A program made the position numbers and the translations under genes. This document shows, one piece after another, positions 27,176 through 35,670 of a stretch of DNA of 64,000 nucleotides. This DNA is from Candidatus Wallbacteria bacterium. GTDB lineage: Bacteria; Muiribacteriota; JAQTZZ01. The notes under the pieces are model-generated. The model saw only the letters and a program-made list of their open reading frames with translations. It was not told the origin of the DNA and did not search any database. The DNA is taken from positions 1 to 64,000 of the forward strand of contig JAQTZZ010000003.1 in the NCBI GenBank assembly GCA_028687545.1, written 5' to 3'. The number at the start of each line of letters is the position of its first letter. Position 1 is the first letter of the stretch.

Positions 27176-28156
27176 TTAATCAGATTTCTGGGTGATGACC
27201 TTGATCAGTTCCTTGACATATCCTTTGATTTCCTTGATGATGTCCGGATTTAATTCGAATTCCATGTATTTCTGCCAGGTGGAGATGGCCTTGAAGTTCA
27301 AGCCGATTTTTTCATAGATGATGGCCAGGTTGTAATAGGCTTCCTTGAGGAACGGGTCCAGGCTGAGTGCCTTGAGATAATAAACGACTGCCTGCGAATA
27401 TTCCGCCTTCAGGTCATAGGCCAGGGCCAGATTGTAGTTCACCTCAGGAGCGTTCGGATACTTTACGGCAACTGTTTCGAAATCCCGCACCGCTTCGCCC
27501 AGGTTATCCTTCTGATAATTTGCGAATCCATCCTTGAAGCAACTGTTGAGGCCGATTTCCTTCAAGTTTTTCCCGTTCTGCTGATAGTACTTGTAATAGA
27601 AGTTGACTTTTTTGACATAGTTCCTTGTTTCTTCATAAGGAGGAATCCCGTTGTACTGAATCACCCGGGACGGTCCTGCATTGTATGCAGCCAGAGCCAG
27701 GTTCACATTCTTGAAGCGGACAAGCAGCTCGCTGAAATAACTGGTGCCTCCCTGCACATTCTGCTCAGGATCATAGGGGTCCTTGACTCCACATTTTTCG
27801 CAGATCACAGGCATCAGTTGCATCAGTCCCATCGCGCCCTTTTTGGAGACCGCCTTTGGGTCGAAATTGGACTCTGCTTTGATGATCGCCAGCACAAGCG
27901 CGGGTGGTAGTTCGTACTTTTCGGAATAGAGGGCCACGCTGTCCTGGTACTTCTCGCCGGTCTCCATCAGAGTGTAATAACCTTTGCTGCTCAGCAGCCT
28001 GCGCGGCTGCTTGCTGGTGGTTACCAGGATCTGATAGTCTTCGCTCTGCGGTTTGTCGGTGATATAGACATTGCCGTGGCTGTCCCGATAGCTATAGATG
28101 GCTGCGTGGCAGAACCCGCTAAAATATAGAAGGAACACTAAGAAAATCGCTTTCAT
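27176..28156 (-). CDS. lytic transglycosylase (SLT domain) with TPR tail
   Basis: This is 326 residues. A signal peptide (1-18) is followed by a DUF4124-like segment (IYSYRDSHGNVYITDKPQ). The SLT domain spans about 75-190, with ALVLAIIKAESNFDPKAVS (catalytic Glu in AESNF), GAMGLMQLMP and LALAAYNAGPSRV. Residues 205-315 are TPR repeats (VNYNLALAYDLKAEYSQAVV). Such enzymes cleave the glycan strand of peptidoglycan in the periplasm, for turnover or to let envelope machines through. The C-terminal TPRs probably recruit partners. It is last in a minus-strand cluster with the pseudopilin fusion. Confidence 0.9.
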   Translation of the reverse strand: MKAIFLVFLLYFSGFCHAAIYSYRDSHGNVYITDKPQSEDYQILVTTSKQPRRLLSSKGYYTLMETGEKYQDSVALYSEKYELPPALVLAIIKAESNFDPKAVSKKGAMGLMQLMPVICEKCGVKDPYDPEQNVQGGTSYFSELLVRFKNVNLALAAYNAGPSRVIQYNGIPPYEETRNYVKKVNFYYKYYQQNGKNLKEIGLNSCFKDGFANYQKDNLGEAVRDFETVAVKYPNAPEVNYNLALAYDLKAEYSQAVVYYLKALSLDPFLKEAYYNLAIIYEKIGLNFKAISTWQKYMEFELNPDIIKEIKGYVKELIKVITQKSD

Positions 28157-28199
28157 CGGGAAAAATATCGGCTGATTCGTGAAAAGTATTAGAAGAATC

Positions 28200-29384
28200 T
28201 CAAGTTTTAGCTATATTGAGGGCATAGTTGCCCAGCAGTTCGATCTGTGAACGCAGCCTGTTCATGTCCTCGTTGTGATTTTTATTTTCATGCCTGATCT
28301 GATCCAACTCGCGGACGAGCTGTTCCTTATCTCTGAGCTGCAGTTCGACATCTTCGATTTTCTGAGTCAGTTCACGGGATAAGGCATTTTTCCGCTCGAT
28401 TTCACCGGAAAGCTTGGCAATCTTAGCATTCAGATCGAAAATTTCACCGTCTTTGTCGTTGAGGGTTTTGATCAGTCGCTGTTTTTCCTGATCCTGTTTT
28501 TCGAATTTCTCGTCAGACTGGCGGAATCGTTCCTCATATTCGTTGAACTTACGTTCCTGGGTGGAACATTTAAGGGTTTCTTCGGCAGATTCGCGCCTGG
28601 CTTTCTCCAGTTCGCTCTTCAGATTGTCCATTGAGAGCTTCTGTTTTTCAATTTTCAGCAGCAGGTCATCCTTAATGCGGGACAGCAGTTCATCTTCGAA
28701 TCCGCTCCTTTGCCCGCCTTTTTCCAGGATCGCCACTTTTTCTTCGAGTTCGAGCCTGCGTCGTTCGAGGTCGTCATTTTTGGATTCCAGACTGGCGTTG
28801 ATGGATTCGAGGCTCTTGATTTTTTCCGGTATTTCATTGTTGTCAATTGGTGCTGCCACTTCCAGGGCCGAAACTTTCTTGACCAGACGGGTATTTTCTT
28901 CCTTGAGTCTGGCGATGTTCAGATTCTGCTGCTCCAGTTCCTGGGAAGCTTTGTGCGATGTCTCTGAAAGTTCCAGGTTGACCTTTTTGAGGTCCTGCAG
29001 TTCTGACCGTAAGAGTTCGTCTGACTCTTTCAGGTCCATTGCTGAGATTTTAGCTTGAAGTTCCTGGTTTTCGCTGCTCAGAGCCTGGATTTTTTCTTCA
29101 AGTTCCTGCTTGACCTGCTCAGCTGGATCGCTTGCATTCCTCTCGCTTGAAGCTTCTTCCAGTTCCTTGATCTTGTCCTGGAGGGTGGAGATCAGTTCTT
29201 CCTGTTCATGGATTCTGGCAGAGAGTTTTTCCCTGGCTGCATCTGCGGCTGAGTCGCCGGACTGGCCTTTGAGATTGTTGATCTGCATCTGCAGTAGTCT
29301 GATCAGATTGTCTTTCTGGACGATCTGCTGGTTGAGCTTTTTATAGAATTCAGTGTTGATGTCGATGGTTTCGCGCTCAGGCAT
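28200..29384 (-). CDS. long coiled-coil protein
   Basis: This is 394 residues from ATG 29384, chosen because GGAGGG lies just upstream; a longer in-frame start at 29462 has no such site. Almost the whole length is heptad-rich coiled coil (for example LQDKIKELEEASSER, LEKARRESAEETLKC, VRELDQIRHENKNHNED). No signal peptide or membrane segment is seen, so it should be cytoplasmic and filamentous. It lies between the pseudopilin fusion and the transglycosylase on the same strand. No specific family is recognised; a structural role in cell shape or in envelope machine assembly is possible. Confidence 0.7.
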   Translation of the reverse strand: MPERETIDINTEFYKKLNQQIVQKDNLIRLLQMQINNLKGQSGDSAADAAREKLSARIHEQEELISTLQDKIKELEEASSERNASDPAEQVKQELEEKIQALSSENQELQAKISAMDLKESDELLRSELQDLKKVNLELSETSHKASQELEQQNLNIARLKEENTRLVKKVSALEVAAPIDNNEIPEKIKSLESINASLESKNDDLERRRLELEEKVAILEKGGQRSGFEDELLSRIKDDLLLKIEKQKLSMDNLKSELEKARRESAEETLKCSTQERKFNEYEERFRQSDEKFEKQDQEKQRLIKTLNDKDGEIFDLNAKIAKLSGEIERKNALSRELTQKIEDVELQLRDKEQLVRELDQIRHENKNHNEDMNRLRSQIELLGNYALNIAKT

Positions 29385-29474
29385 GGTTCCCTCCAGAGTT
29401 TGCGGCAGGCCGATCTTTATGAGATGGCAATTTATTATAATATTGTCAAGTCCAGGTGTCAAACAAAACCAGTC

Positions 29475-30716
29475 TCAATATAGCGGAAAAGCGCACTGGT
29501 CATTGGTTACATCAGCATCCCCGTTTGTCAGGCAACACTCATAATTGCCGTCAAGCTGCTTCAAAAAGAGCCGCTGGCCCCCGTCTTTTGTGCTGGAATA
29601 AACGAGCCTTTTCCCGTCAGGGGAGAAGGATGGACTGGAGTTGACTTCACCTGTGGTGAACACTTCATCGGTTCTCGTCAACACCGAGTATTTGTAAATA
29701 GTATTACCGGACTGATAACAGAGGTACTGTCCGTCCGGGGAAAAAGCCGGCTCAGAAACAGGGGAGTTTGAAGTCGATTTTCTGGTCGGGTGATTGTTGG
29801 CAATTTCCTTGAGATTGGTGACATTGACCAGATACAGCTCCATTGCCCCGTTTTGGTCCGAACAGAAGGCCAGCACAGTACCGTTCGGCGAGAAACATGG
29901 ATAATTGGTATTAGGGGCATTCAGAGCTGTGACACGGGTTGGATACTGACCATCCAGACTCATGATCCAGATTTCCGAAGTTCCCCCACCCTGGTTGCAG
30001 GAATATGCAATCTTGGAGCCGTCAGGTGAAAAGCAGGGATATTCGCAGTTTCCTGATCCCATAGTGGTGAGCTGTTTGAACCCTTTTCCGTCGCTTCCTA
30101 TCAAATAAATCTGTTTACTGCCGGACATGCTGCTGTCGAAAACCACCTGTATTCCTTCAGGCGACAGTTTCGGATGATTGGCAGAGTAGCTCTGATCTGT
30201 GACTACCCGCAAATCCCTGCCGTCCAGCAGCACTGTATAAACCATCGAATTCCCGCCGGAATGCCTTACGAAAACTATCCTTTTCTGGTAATACATCTCG
30301 TACAAGTCATCGCCAGCCCAGACTCCTGCTTTGTCTTTGAAAGGTATCTGAAGTTTTCCGTCCGGGCCTGTGGATACTATTTTATAAAGAAATTCGTCCT
30401 GGATGTAACTGTTTCCCCAGGGGTCGATCGGAATCGAAACCAGCTGGTTTCCGATCAGGTTATTAAGGGAGGGCCAGCAGCTGTTCTTGAGATAAAAAGT
30501 TCCCGCAGCCTCGGCCAGAGATTTCAGGTCATCCTTGCATTTTGCACGCTTGGCGTCCTGGATATTGCCTGAAATGTATTTATACGCCAGGGGCACCAGC
30601 ATCGTCAGGATCATCATCACTGCAACGACTTCCAGGAAAGTGAAGCCTTTTTCAGGCAGATTTTGAATTAAACTGTTTTTCCGGGAATTCTGCAGCCAAC
30701 ATTTAAAATTCAACAT
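29475..30716 (-). CDS. GspG-like pseudopilin fused to a TolB-type beta-propeller
   Basis: This is 413 residues. Residues 22-45 hold a type IV prepilin cleavage site (PEKGFTFLEVVAVMMIL, cut after Gly, Glu at +5 of the mature form) and the hydrophobic helix. Residues 50-140 follow the major pseudopilin GspG pattern, including IPIDPWGNSYI and IVSTGPDGK. Residues 150-413 are tandem PD40/TolB-like repeats (ANHPKLSPEGIQVVFDSS, CFSPDGSKIAYSCNQG, SPSFSPDGKRLVYSS), enough for a propeller. Prepilin peptidase and the rest of a type II secretion or pilus machine are not in this window. I infer a minor pseudopilin whose tip carries a binding propeller. It starts 10 bp after relA. Confidence 0.85.
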   Translation of the reverse strand: MLNFKCWLQNSRKNSLIQNLPEKGFTFLEVVAVMMILTMLVPLAYKYISGNIQDAKRAKCKDDLKSLAEAAGTFYLKNSCWPSLNNLIGNQLVSIPIDPWGNSYIQDEFLYKIVSTGPDGKLQIPFKDKAGVWAGDDLYEMYYQKRIVFVRHSGGNSMVYTVLLDGRDLRVVTDQSYSANHPKLSPEGIQVVFDSSMSGSKQIYLIGSDGKGFKQLTTMGSGNCEYPCFSPDGSKIAYSCNQGGGTSEIWIMSLDGQYPTRVTALNAPNTNYPCFSPNGTVLAFCSDQNGAMELYLVNVTNLKEIANNHPTRKSTSNSPVSEPAFSPDGQYLCYQSGNTIYKYSVLTRTDEVFTTGEVNSSPSFSPDGKRLVYSSTKDGGQRLFLKQLDGNYECCLTNGDADVTNDQCAFPLY

Positions 30717-30726
30717 TTCACCTCAC

Positions 30727-32979
30727 CTATTTCAACCTGTATGCCTTCAGAACTTCCGGTATCGCAGCCAGTCTGGCGAGAATGCCTTCAAGCTGCGCCA
30801 CTTCCGAGAGTTCGATCTGGACATTGATGATCCCGCCGCCGTTTTTATTGCTGCGTGCGTTGAGATTGCTGATGTTGAGACTCATCTGGGTCGACAGTAC
30901 CTGGGTGATGTCCAGGATCATGTTGGGCCTGTCATCCACCTCCAGCCTGATCGAAACGAAGAAGGTCCCTTTTTTGATCTGTGCCTGGTCCCAGTGCAGG
31001 GCGATCAGCCGTTCCCGCTCATTCATGCTTTTGATGTTCGGGCAGTTGCTGCGGTGGACAGAAATACCTCTGCCGCGGGTGATGTAGCCCACTATCCTGT
31101 CGCCTGGAAGAGGGTTGCAGCAGCGTGAGAAGTTCAGGAGAGGATTGTCGATTCCTTCGACTATAATGCCTTGGGTGGATTTGGATTTTTTCTCTTGTCC
31201 TGTGCCGATCTTTTTCAGACGTTTCTGCGTGTCGAGGTAAAGGTTCCATTCCGGATAAACTTTGTTGAACAAATGCTGGAAACTGAGCTTGTCTCCACCC
31301 AGGGCCACCATGATCTCCTCAGGATTGCGGAAATCGGAGTCGGAAAACATTTTTTTGATCCGCTCTGTCTTTAAGAATGCCCCTGGGGACAGTTCGGCAG
31401 GGTTGAACGGTGGATTTTCGGCTTTTTCCACGATCTTCTGCATTCGTTTCAAACCCTTCTGCAGTGTGATCTTACCCCTGTCGAGGTAGACGTCGTGCTC
31501 CTGCTTGCGGAGATACTGCCGGATCTTATTCTTGGCGCGGTGGCTTTTGACGATTTCCAGCCAGCTCGTATTGGGATGGGACTGATTGGAAGTGATTACT
31601 TCCACAACATCACCATTTTTAAGCTGATAGTCGAGAGGAACTATCTTGCCGTTGACTTTGGCACCTGAGCATCGAATCCCTACATCAGTATGCACGGTGA
31701 AAGCGAAATCCAGAGGAGTTCCTGAGGCCGGCAGAGCCACTACATCGCCGGTCGGTGTAAATACAAAGACTTCGTCCTGGAACAGGTCGTTCTTGAGGTT
31801 GTGCATGAAGTCTGTGGCGTCCTGGATTTCGGAATGCCAGTCGATGAGCTGCCTCAGCCAGGAGATTTTCTGATTGACTTTCAGGTTGTCTGACTGGTTT
31901 TTCACTTCCTTGTAATCCCAGTGCGCGGCGATACCTGCCTCAGCCACCCTGTCCATTTCTTCGGTGCGGATCTGGATCTCCAGCGGAAGGCCTTCGTTTG
32001 TGTTGGCAACCTTCTGCATCACAGTGGTGTGCAGCGATTGATAGAGGTTCTGCTTGGGGATGGCAATGTAATCCTTGAATCTTCCGGGCATCGGTGTCCA
32101 GAGGTCATGCACTATGCCCAGGGCAGTATAGCAGTCCCTGACAGTGGGAAGGATAATCCTGACAGCCAGCAGATCGTAGATTTCATCGATGGTTTTATTG
32201 TTCTGCAGCATCTTCCTCCAGATGCTGTACAAGTGCTTCGTGCGGCCGTAAATTGTGGCCTGGATATGATTTTCCTTGAATCTTTCAGTGAGGAGTTCTA
32301 TGGTCTGTTCAACATAATTATCGCGTTCATTGGCACGTTCCGCCATCTGCCGATGAATTTTTTCATATTCAGCGGGTTCGATGGCGTTGAAACAGTAATC
32401 TTCGAGCAGCGATTTTATCTGGTGCATGCCGAGGCGGTGGGAGAGAGGCGAATAGATGTCCAGGGTTTCCCTGGCGATCCGCTTCTGCTTTTCCGGAGGC
32501 AGCGCGGATAGCGTCAGCACATTATTAAGCCTGTCTGCGAGCTTGATGATGATCACCCTGATGTCTTCGGACATGGCGAGCAGCATTTTGCGGATGTTTT
32601 CCGCCTGATGCTCGACTTTGGTTTTAAAGGCCAGTTTGCTGATTTTAGTGACCCCGTCGACAAGGCGTGCCATCACTGGCGAGAAGTTGTCCCTGATGTA
32701 ATCAACGGTAATTTCAGTGTCTTCTACAACATCGTGCAGTAGTGCTGCTGAAATGCAGGTCGAATCCATTCTCAGTTCACCGACGATCATGGCTACATTG
32801 AAAGGGTGATAGAAATAGGGAGAGCCGTCCGCGCGTTTCTGCGGTGCGTGCACACGCTCAGCCAGAAAAAATGCCTTCTCGATCAGCTCCCAGTTGGCAT
32901 CCGGATTGTAGGTGGCCACTTTCCGTTTGAGTTGAGCGAGGTCCGGTGTGTCATTGATATGGAGAAGATTGTCCATCAT
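30727..32979 (-). CDS. RelA/SpoT-type (p)ppGpp synthetase/hydrolase
   Basis: This 750-residue stringent-response enzyme has, in order, a HD hydrolase domain (FYHPFNVAMIVGEL, AALLHDVVEDTEI), a synthetase domain (PGRFKDYIAIPKQNLYQSLH), a TGS domain (VFVFTPTGDVVALPASGTPL), a zinc-finger-like/CC segment (LLNFSRCCNPLPGDRIVGYI) and a C-terminal ACT domain. The HD residues needed for hydrolysis are intact, so it is likely bifunctional (Rel type). It starts 7 bp after the pseudouridine synthase gene. Confidence 0.95.
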   Translation of the reverse strand: MMDNLLHINDTPDLAQLKRKVATYNPDANWELIEKAFFLAERVHAPQKRADGSPYFYHPFNVAMIVGELRMDSTCISAALLHDVVEDTEITVDYIRDNFSPVMARLVDGVTKISKLAFKTKVEHQAENIRKMLLAMSEDIRVIIIKLADRLNNVLTLSALPPEKQKRIARETLDIYSPLSHRLGMHQIKSLLEDYCFNAIEPAEYEKIHRQMAERANERDNYVEQTIELLTERFKENHIQATIYGRTKHLYSIWRKMLQNNKTIDEIYDLLAVRIILPTVRDCYTALGIVHDLWTPMPGRFKDYIAIPKQNLYQSLHTTVMQKVANTNEGLPLEIQIRTEEMDRVAEAGIAAHWDYKEVKNQSDNLKVNQKISWLRQLIDWHSEIQDATDFMHNLKNDLFQDEVFVFTPTGDVVALPASGTPLDFAFTVHTDVGIRCSGAKVNGKIVPLDYQLKNGDVVEVITSNQSHPNTSWLEIVKSHRAKNKIRQYLRKQEHDVYLDRGKITLQKGLKRMQKIVEKAENPPFNPAELSPGAFLKTERIKKMFSDSDFRNPEEIMVALGGDKLSFQHLFNKVYPEWNLYLDTQKRLKKIGTGQEKKSKSTQGIIVEGIDNPLLNFSRCCNPLPGDRIVGYITRGRGISVHRSNCPNIKSMNERERLIALHWDQAQIKKGTFFVSIRLEVDDRPNMILDITQVLSTQMSLNISNLNARSNKNGGGIINVQIELSEVAQLEGILARLAAIPEVLKAYRLK

Positions 32980-32986
32980 GCTGAAA

Positions 32987-33874
32987 TTATTTTACAGCCA
33001 GATCATCGATTTTTCCAGTTATTTCTGTAATTTTCCTGGCAAAGCCGGGGGGTAGGGGAGCTTTGAATGTTTTTTTTTCTCCCTGGATAGGGATCACGAT
33101 TTTCCGGCAATGCAGGAAAAGTTCGCCTGAACGGAAATATCTGGCGTCTCCGGTAAGAGGAGCTCCAAAATTCGCCATCTGTACCCTGATCTGATGGGTG
33201 CGGCCGGTGAAAAGCCTGATCATGATCAGCGTCTGCTCCCCTTTTACGGACAGGCGGCGGAGGCGCAGCAGGGCGAGCTTGCCTGTTGCGCTGATTTCCA
33301 TTTTGGGGCCGTCTGCCCTTTCTGCAAGCCTGTCGCGGAGTTCCAGAGTCCGACCACTGGGTATAAGCTGCCTGGAATCTGTTGCCAGCGCCAGGTAGAA
33401 TTTTTCTGCCTGACCCCAGTTTTCTTTCAAAGCCTTGAGAGTGCGGAAGTTTTTAGCGATCACCAGCACTCCTGAGGTGGGGAGGTCCAGCCGATGCACC
33501 GGAACCGGACGGAAAAGCCCGGCTCCGGCCAGTTGTTCGATCAGTCCGATGTGACCAGTGCCTTTGTGCACCGCAATGCCGGACGGTTTATTCAGCACCA
33601 GCAAGTCCTGATCCTCAAAGATCAGGATTTTTTTATAATCCATTGCTGCCGGCATTTCACTTTCTTCCGCTTCAAAGGGCGGGATCCTTACCGAATCGCC
33701 TGTGGAAAGCCTTACATCAACTTGAGCCCGCCTGCCGTTGATCCTGACCTGACCTGTTCTCGCCCAGCGGAAGAAGAGCGTTCGGGAAGCGCCGCGGCAG
33801 GCACGGGAGAGAAACTGCCAGAGCTTCATACCTGATTCGGTTTCGCCGACTGAGAGGGTGCGGACTTGTTTCAT
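32987..33874 (-). CDS. RluA-family pseudouridine synthase
   Basis: This is 295 residues. An N-terminal S4 RNA-binding domain (about 15-75, GQVRINGRRAQVDVRLSTGD) is followed by the catalytic domain. The active-site block is VHRLDLPTSGVLVIAKN with the catalytic Asp, and the C-terminal signature is LFTGRTHQIRVQMANFGAPL. These enzymes isomerise specific uridines in 23S rRNA or tRNA. RluC- or RluD-type specificity cannot be told apart here. It is first in a minus-strand series with relA and is divergent from the radical SAM gene. No clear ribosome site precedes the ATG. Confidence 0.92.
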   Translation of the reverse strand: MKQVRTLSVGETESGMKLWQFLSRACRGASRTLFFRWARTGQVRINGRRAQVDVRLSTGDSVRIPPFEAEESEMPAAMDYKKILIFEDQDLLVLNKPSGIAVHKGTGHIGLIEQLAGAGLFRPVPVHRLDLPTSGVLVIAKNFRTLKALKENWGQAEKFYLALATDSRQLIPSGRTLELRDRLAERADGPKMEISATGKLALLRLRRLSVKGEQTLIMIRLFTGRTHQIRVQMANFGAPLTGDARYFRSGELFLHCRKIVIPIQGEKKTFKAPLPPGFARKITEITGKIDDLAVK

Positions 33875-33929
33875 AAGTCAATTATATATATGCTTGATGG
33901 CGAAGAAAAGTTTCGAGGTTTAGTGCCTC

Positions 33930-34811
33930 ATGAAAAAAATAAAAAAAATCGCTTCAGCACTCTGGGAACATTACAAAAAATGTGACCTCTGCCCCCGGAT
34001 CTGTGGAGTCAACAGGCTGGCCGGTGAGCTCGGTTTCTGCGAGGCAGGGACTGATCTGAAAATAGCCAGCATGAATCTTCACTTTGGAGAAGAACCCCCG
34101 ATTTCCGGCACTGGCGGGTCAGGTACTGTCTTTTTCACCAACTGCACCCTGCGCTGTGTTTTCTGCCAGAATTATCCGATCTCGCAGCTGGCTTCAGGAA
34201 AGGTTTACTCCAGTCAGGAAGCAGCGGAAAAAATGCTTGGACTTCAGAAAAAAGGAGCACATAATCTTAATCTGGTCACTCCCACTCATATGCTGCCGTC
34301 AATCTTACAGGCGCTGGCCCTGGCAGTTTCCGAAGGATTTACCCTGCCGATTGTTTACAATACATCGGGTTGGGAAAGGAAGGAAATCATCCTGATGCTC
34401 GAAGGAATTGTGACGATTTTTCTGCCTGACATGAAATATTCTGACGATGCGCTGGCTGCACGGTTTTCCGGTTGCGGAGATTATGTCGGACCTAATCGCA
34501 GTGCGATCCTTGAAATGCAGAGGCAGCAGCCCCGACTCTGCCTGGACGACAGCTGTGTAGCGGAAAGTGGACTTCTGATCAGACATCTGGTGCTCCCTGG
34601 TCAGGTCGGGAACACCATTGCGATTCTGGACTGGATCTGCAAGCATCTGGGTAGAAACACCAATGTTTCTTTGATGAGTCAGTACTTTCCTGCTTACAAT
34701 GCGAAGAGCATTCCCGGACTGGAACAGTCTCTTTCAGCGGGAGAATATGAGCGGGCTGTTGAGCATGCCGAGAAACTTGGAATGGAGAACATTTTCATTC
34801 AAGCGATTTGA
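33930..34811 (+). CDS. radical SAM protein, PflA-like (COG1313 type)
   Basis: This is 293 residues. The iron-sulphur cluster motif CxxxCxxC reads CTLRCVFCQN. It is preceded by a Cys-rich block CDLCPRICGVNRLAGELGFC that is typical of this PflA-related subfamily. Downstream segments MKYSDDALAARFSG and LLIRHLVLPG also fit. The fold would generate a 5'-deoxyadenosyl radical, but the target is not known: these proteins are annotated as putative activating enzymes without a proven partner. No glycyl-radical enzyme is adjacent. The gene is divergent from the RluA-type gene. Confidence 0.88.
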   Translation: MKKIKKIASALWEHYKKCDLCPRICGVNRLAGELGFCEAGTDLKIASMNLHFGEEPPISGTGGSGTVFFTNCTLRCVFCQNYPISQLASGKVYSSQEAAEKMLGLQKKGAHNLNLVTPTHMLPSILQALALAVSEGFTLPIVYNTSGWERKEIILMLEGIVTIFLPDMKYSDDALAARFSGCGDYVGPNRSAILEMQRQQPRLCLDDSCVAESGLLIRHLVLPGQVGNTIAILDWICKHLGRNTNVSLMSQYFPAYNAKSIPGLEQSLSAGEYERAVEHAEKLGMENIFIQAI

Positions 34812-34825
34812 GATAAACCAGTTCT

Positions 34826-35095
34826 AGAACCCATTTCATAAGTCTGCGTCACCGCGTTGCCTTGCACATGCAAGCATTTCGAGGCCATCCGGTCGTAGGT
34901 GATGCGGCGCATCATCAAGACCGGATAACGAAGAAATGCGCAGCTTGTGCTGGCAACCCTCCGGGTTCGGGCTGCAAAATTCAAAAGCGTCGTTGCGGTT
35001 CGTCGGAAATGCACTACATTGCCTTCCTCACCGCGCCTAGCTTTTGAACTTCGGAGCTTCGAACGCGGCTGACGCAGACTTATGAAATGGGTTCT
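34826..35095. repeat. 270-bp element with 26-bp terminal inverted repeats
   Basis: The ends AGAACCCATTTCATAAGTCT (continuing GCGTCA) and the inverse TGACGCAGACTTATGAAATG (continuing GGTTCT) are perfect 26-bp inverted repeats. The inside has further partial inverted repeats, for example around CCGGTCG and CGACCGG-like segments. It encodes no convincing protein. This is the form of a MITE, a non-autonomous mobile element. No second copy is visible in this window and there is no clear target-site duplication. Confidence 0.85.
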
Positions 35096-35106
35096 AATGT
35101 TTTTTA

Positions 35107-35136
35107 TTGGACTTTTATCAAGAAGCTCTTTACAAT
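35107..35136 (+). promoter_or_regulatory. putative promoter of the hutP-like/ABC operon
   Basis: TTGGAC (35107-35112) and TACAAT (35131-35136) have an 18-bp spacer. It lies 12 bp beyond the end of the 270-bp element. The leader of about 45 nt contains a small stem, CCGGA/TCCGG. Confidence 0.5.
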
Positions 35137-35188
35137 ATTAAATGCCGGATCTGCAATTCCGGTCTATTTGCTTTAAAAGGAAACCAGC

Positions 35189-35656
35189 ATGAGTGAAACC
35201 AGGCTGCGGATCAATAATCTAGTTCTAAATGAAAAAGGGGAGCTTTCCCTGGTAAAGATTGCCGTCTGTCTGGCTACCATCGAAGACCAGGCCGACGAGG
35301 AGATCGTGGAGTATTTCAAGTCTCTGGGATTCCGCTGCGTGATTACGAGAGCTGGAGGACGCGGGGACAATTTCAAATTCAAACTGTTCCGCAACATACT
35401 GGCTGCAGCAGAAAACTCCGAAGTGATCAGCCGCAACCCTGAGAATGAATATACCGTTTACAGGAGCGTGGAAAACATTGTCAAACAATTCCGTGACGAG
35501 ATGGAAACCATCTGCGGAGGAGGAGCCAAGATCGGGATTGTCAGCCAGGGTACACACCTCGCAATCGGTGTCTATGGGTCAGTCGGCATACCCGGCTTGA
35601 ATGTGGACCGGGAAATTCTTGGAACAGATATTCAATATTACTCACTTAAATTATAA
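35189..35656 (+). CDS. HutP-family RNA-binding regulator-like protein
   Basis: This is 155 residues. The C-terminal half matches the HutP pattern: ...IGIVSQGTHLAIGVYGSVGIPGLN split here as THLAIGVYGSVGIPGLN, then REILGTDIQYY, parallel to HutP's YGTIGAPIKGLEHE...GVGINHI. HutP of Bacillus is a histidine- and Mg-dependent anti-terminator that binds UAG repeats in hut mRNA. Here no hut gene is near; the next genes are a sugar-type ABC ATPase (14 bp on) and two DUF3352-like proteins. It could control transcription of this operon through its leader, or have another role. The ribosome site is AAAGGA. Confidence 0.7.
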   Translation: MSETRLRINNLVLNEKGELSLVKIAVCLATIEDQADEEIVEYFKSLGFRCVITRAGGRGDNFKFKLFRNILAAAENSEVISRNPENEYTVYRSVENIVKQFRDEMETICGGGAKIGIVSQGTHLAIGVYGSVGIPGLNVDREILGTDIQYYSLKL

Positions 35657-35670
35657 TTTCTGGGGGAACC

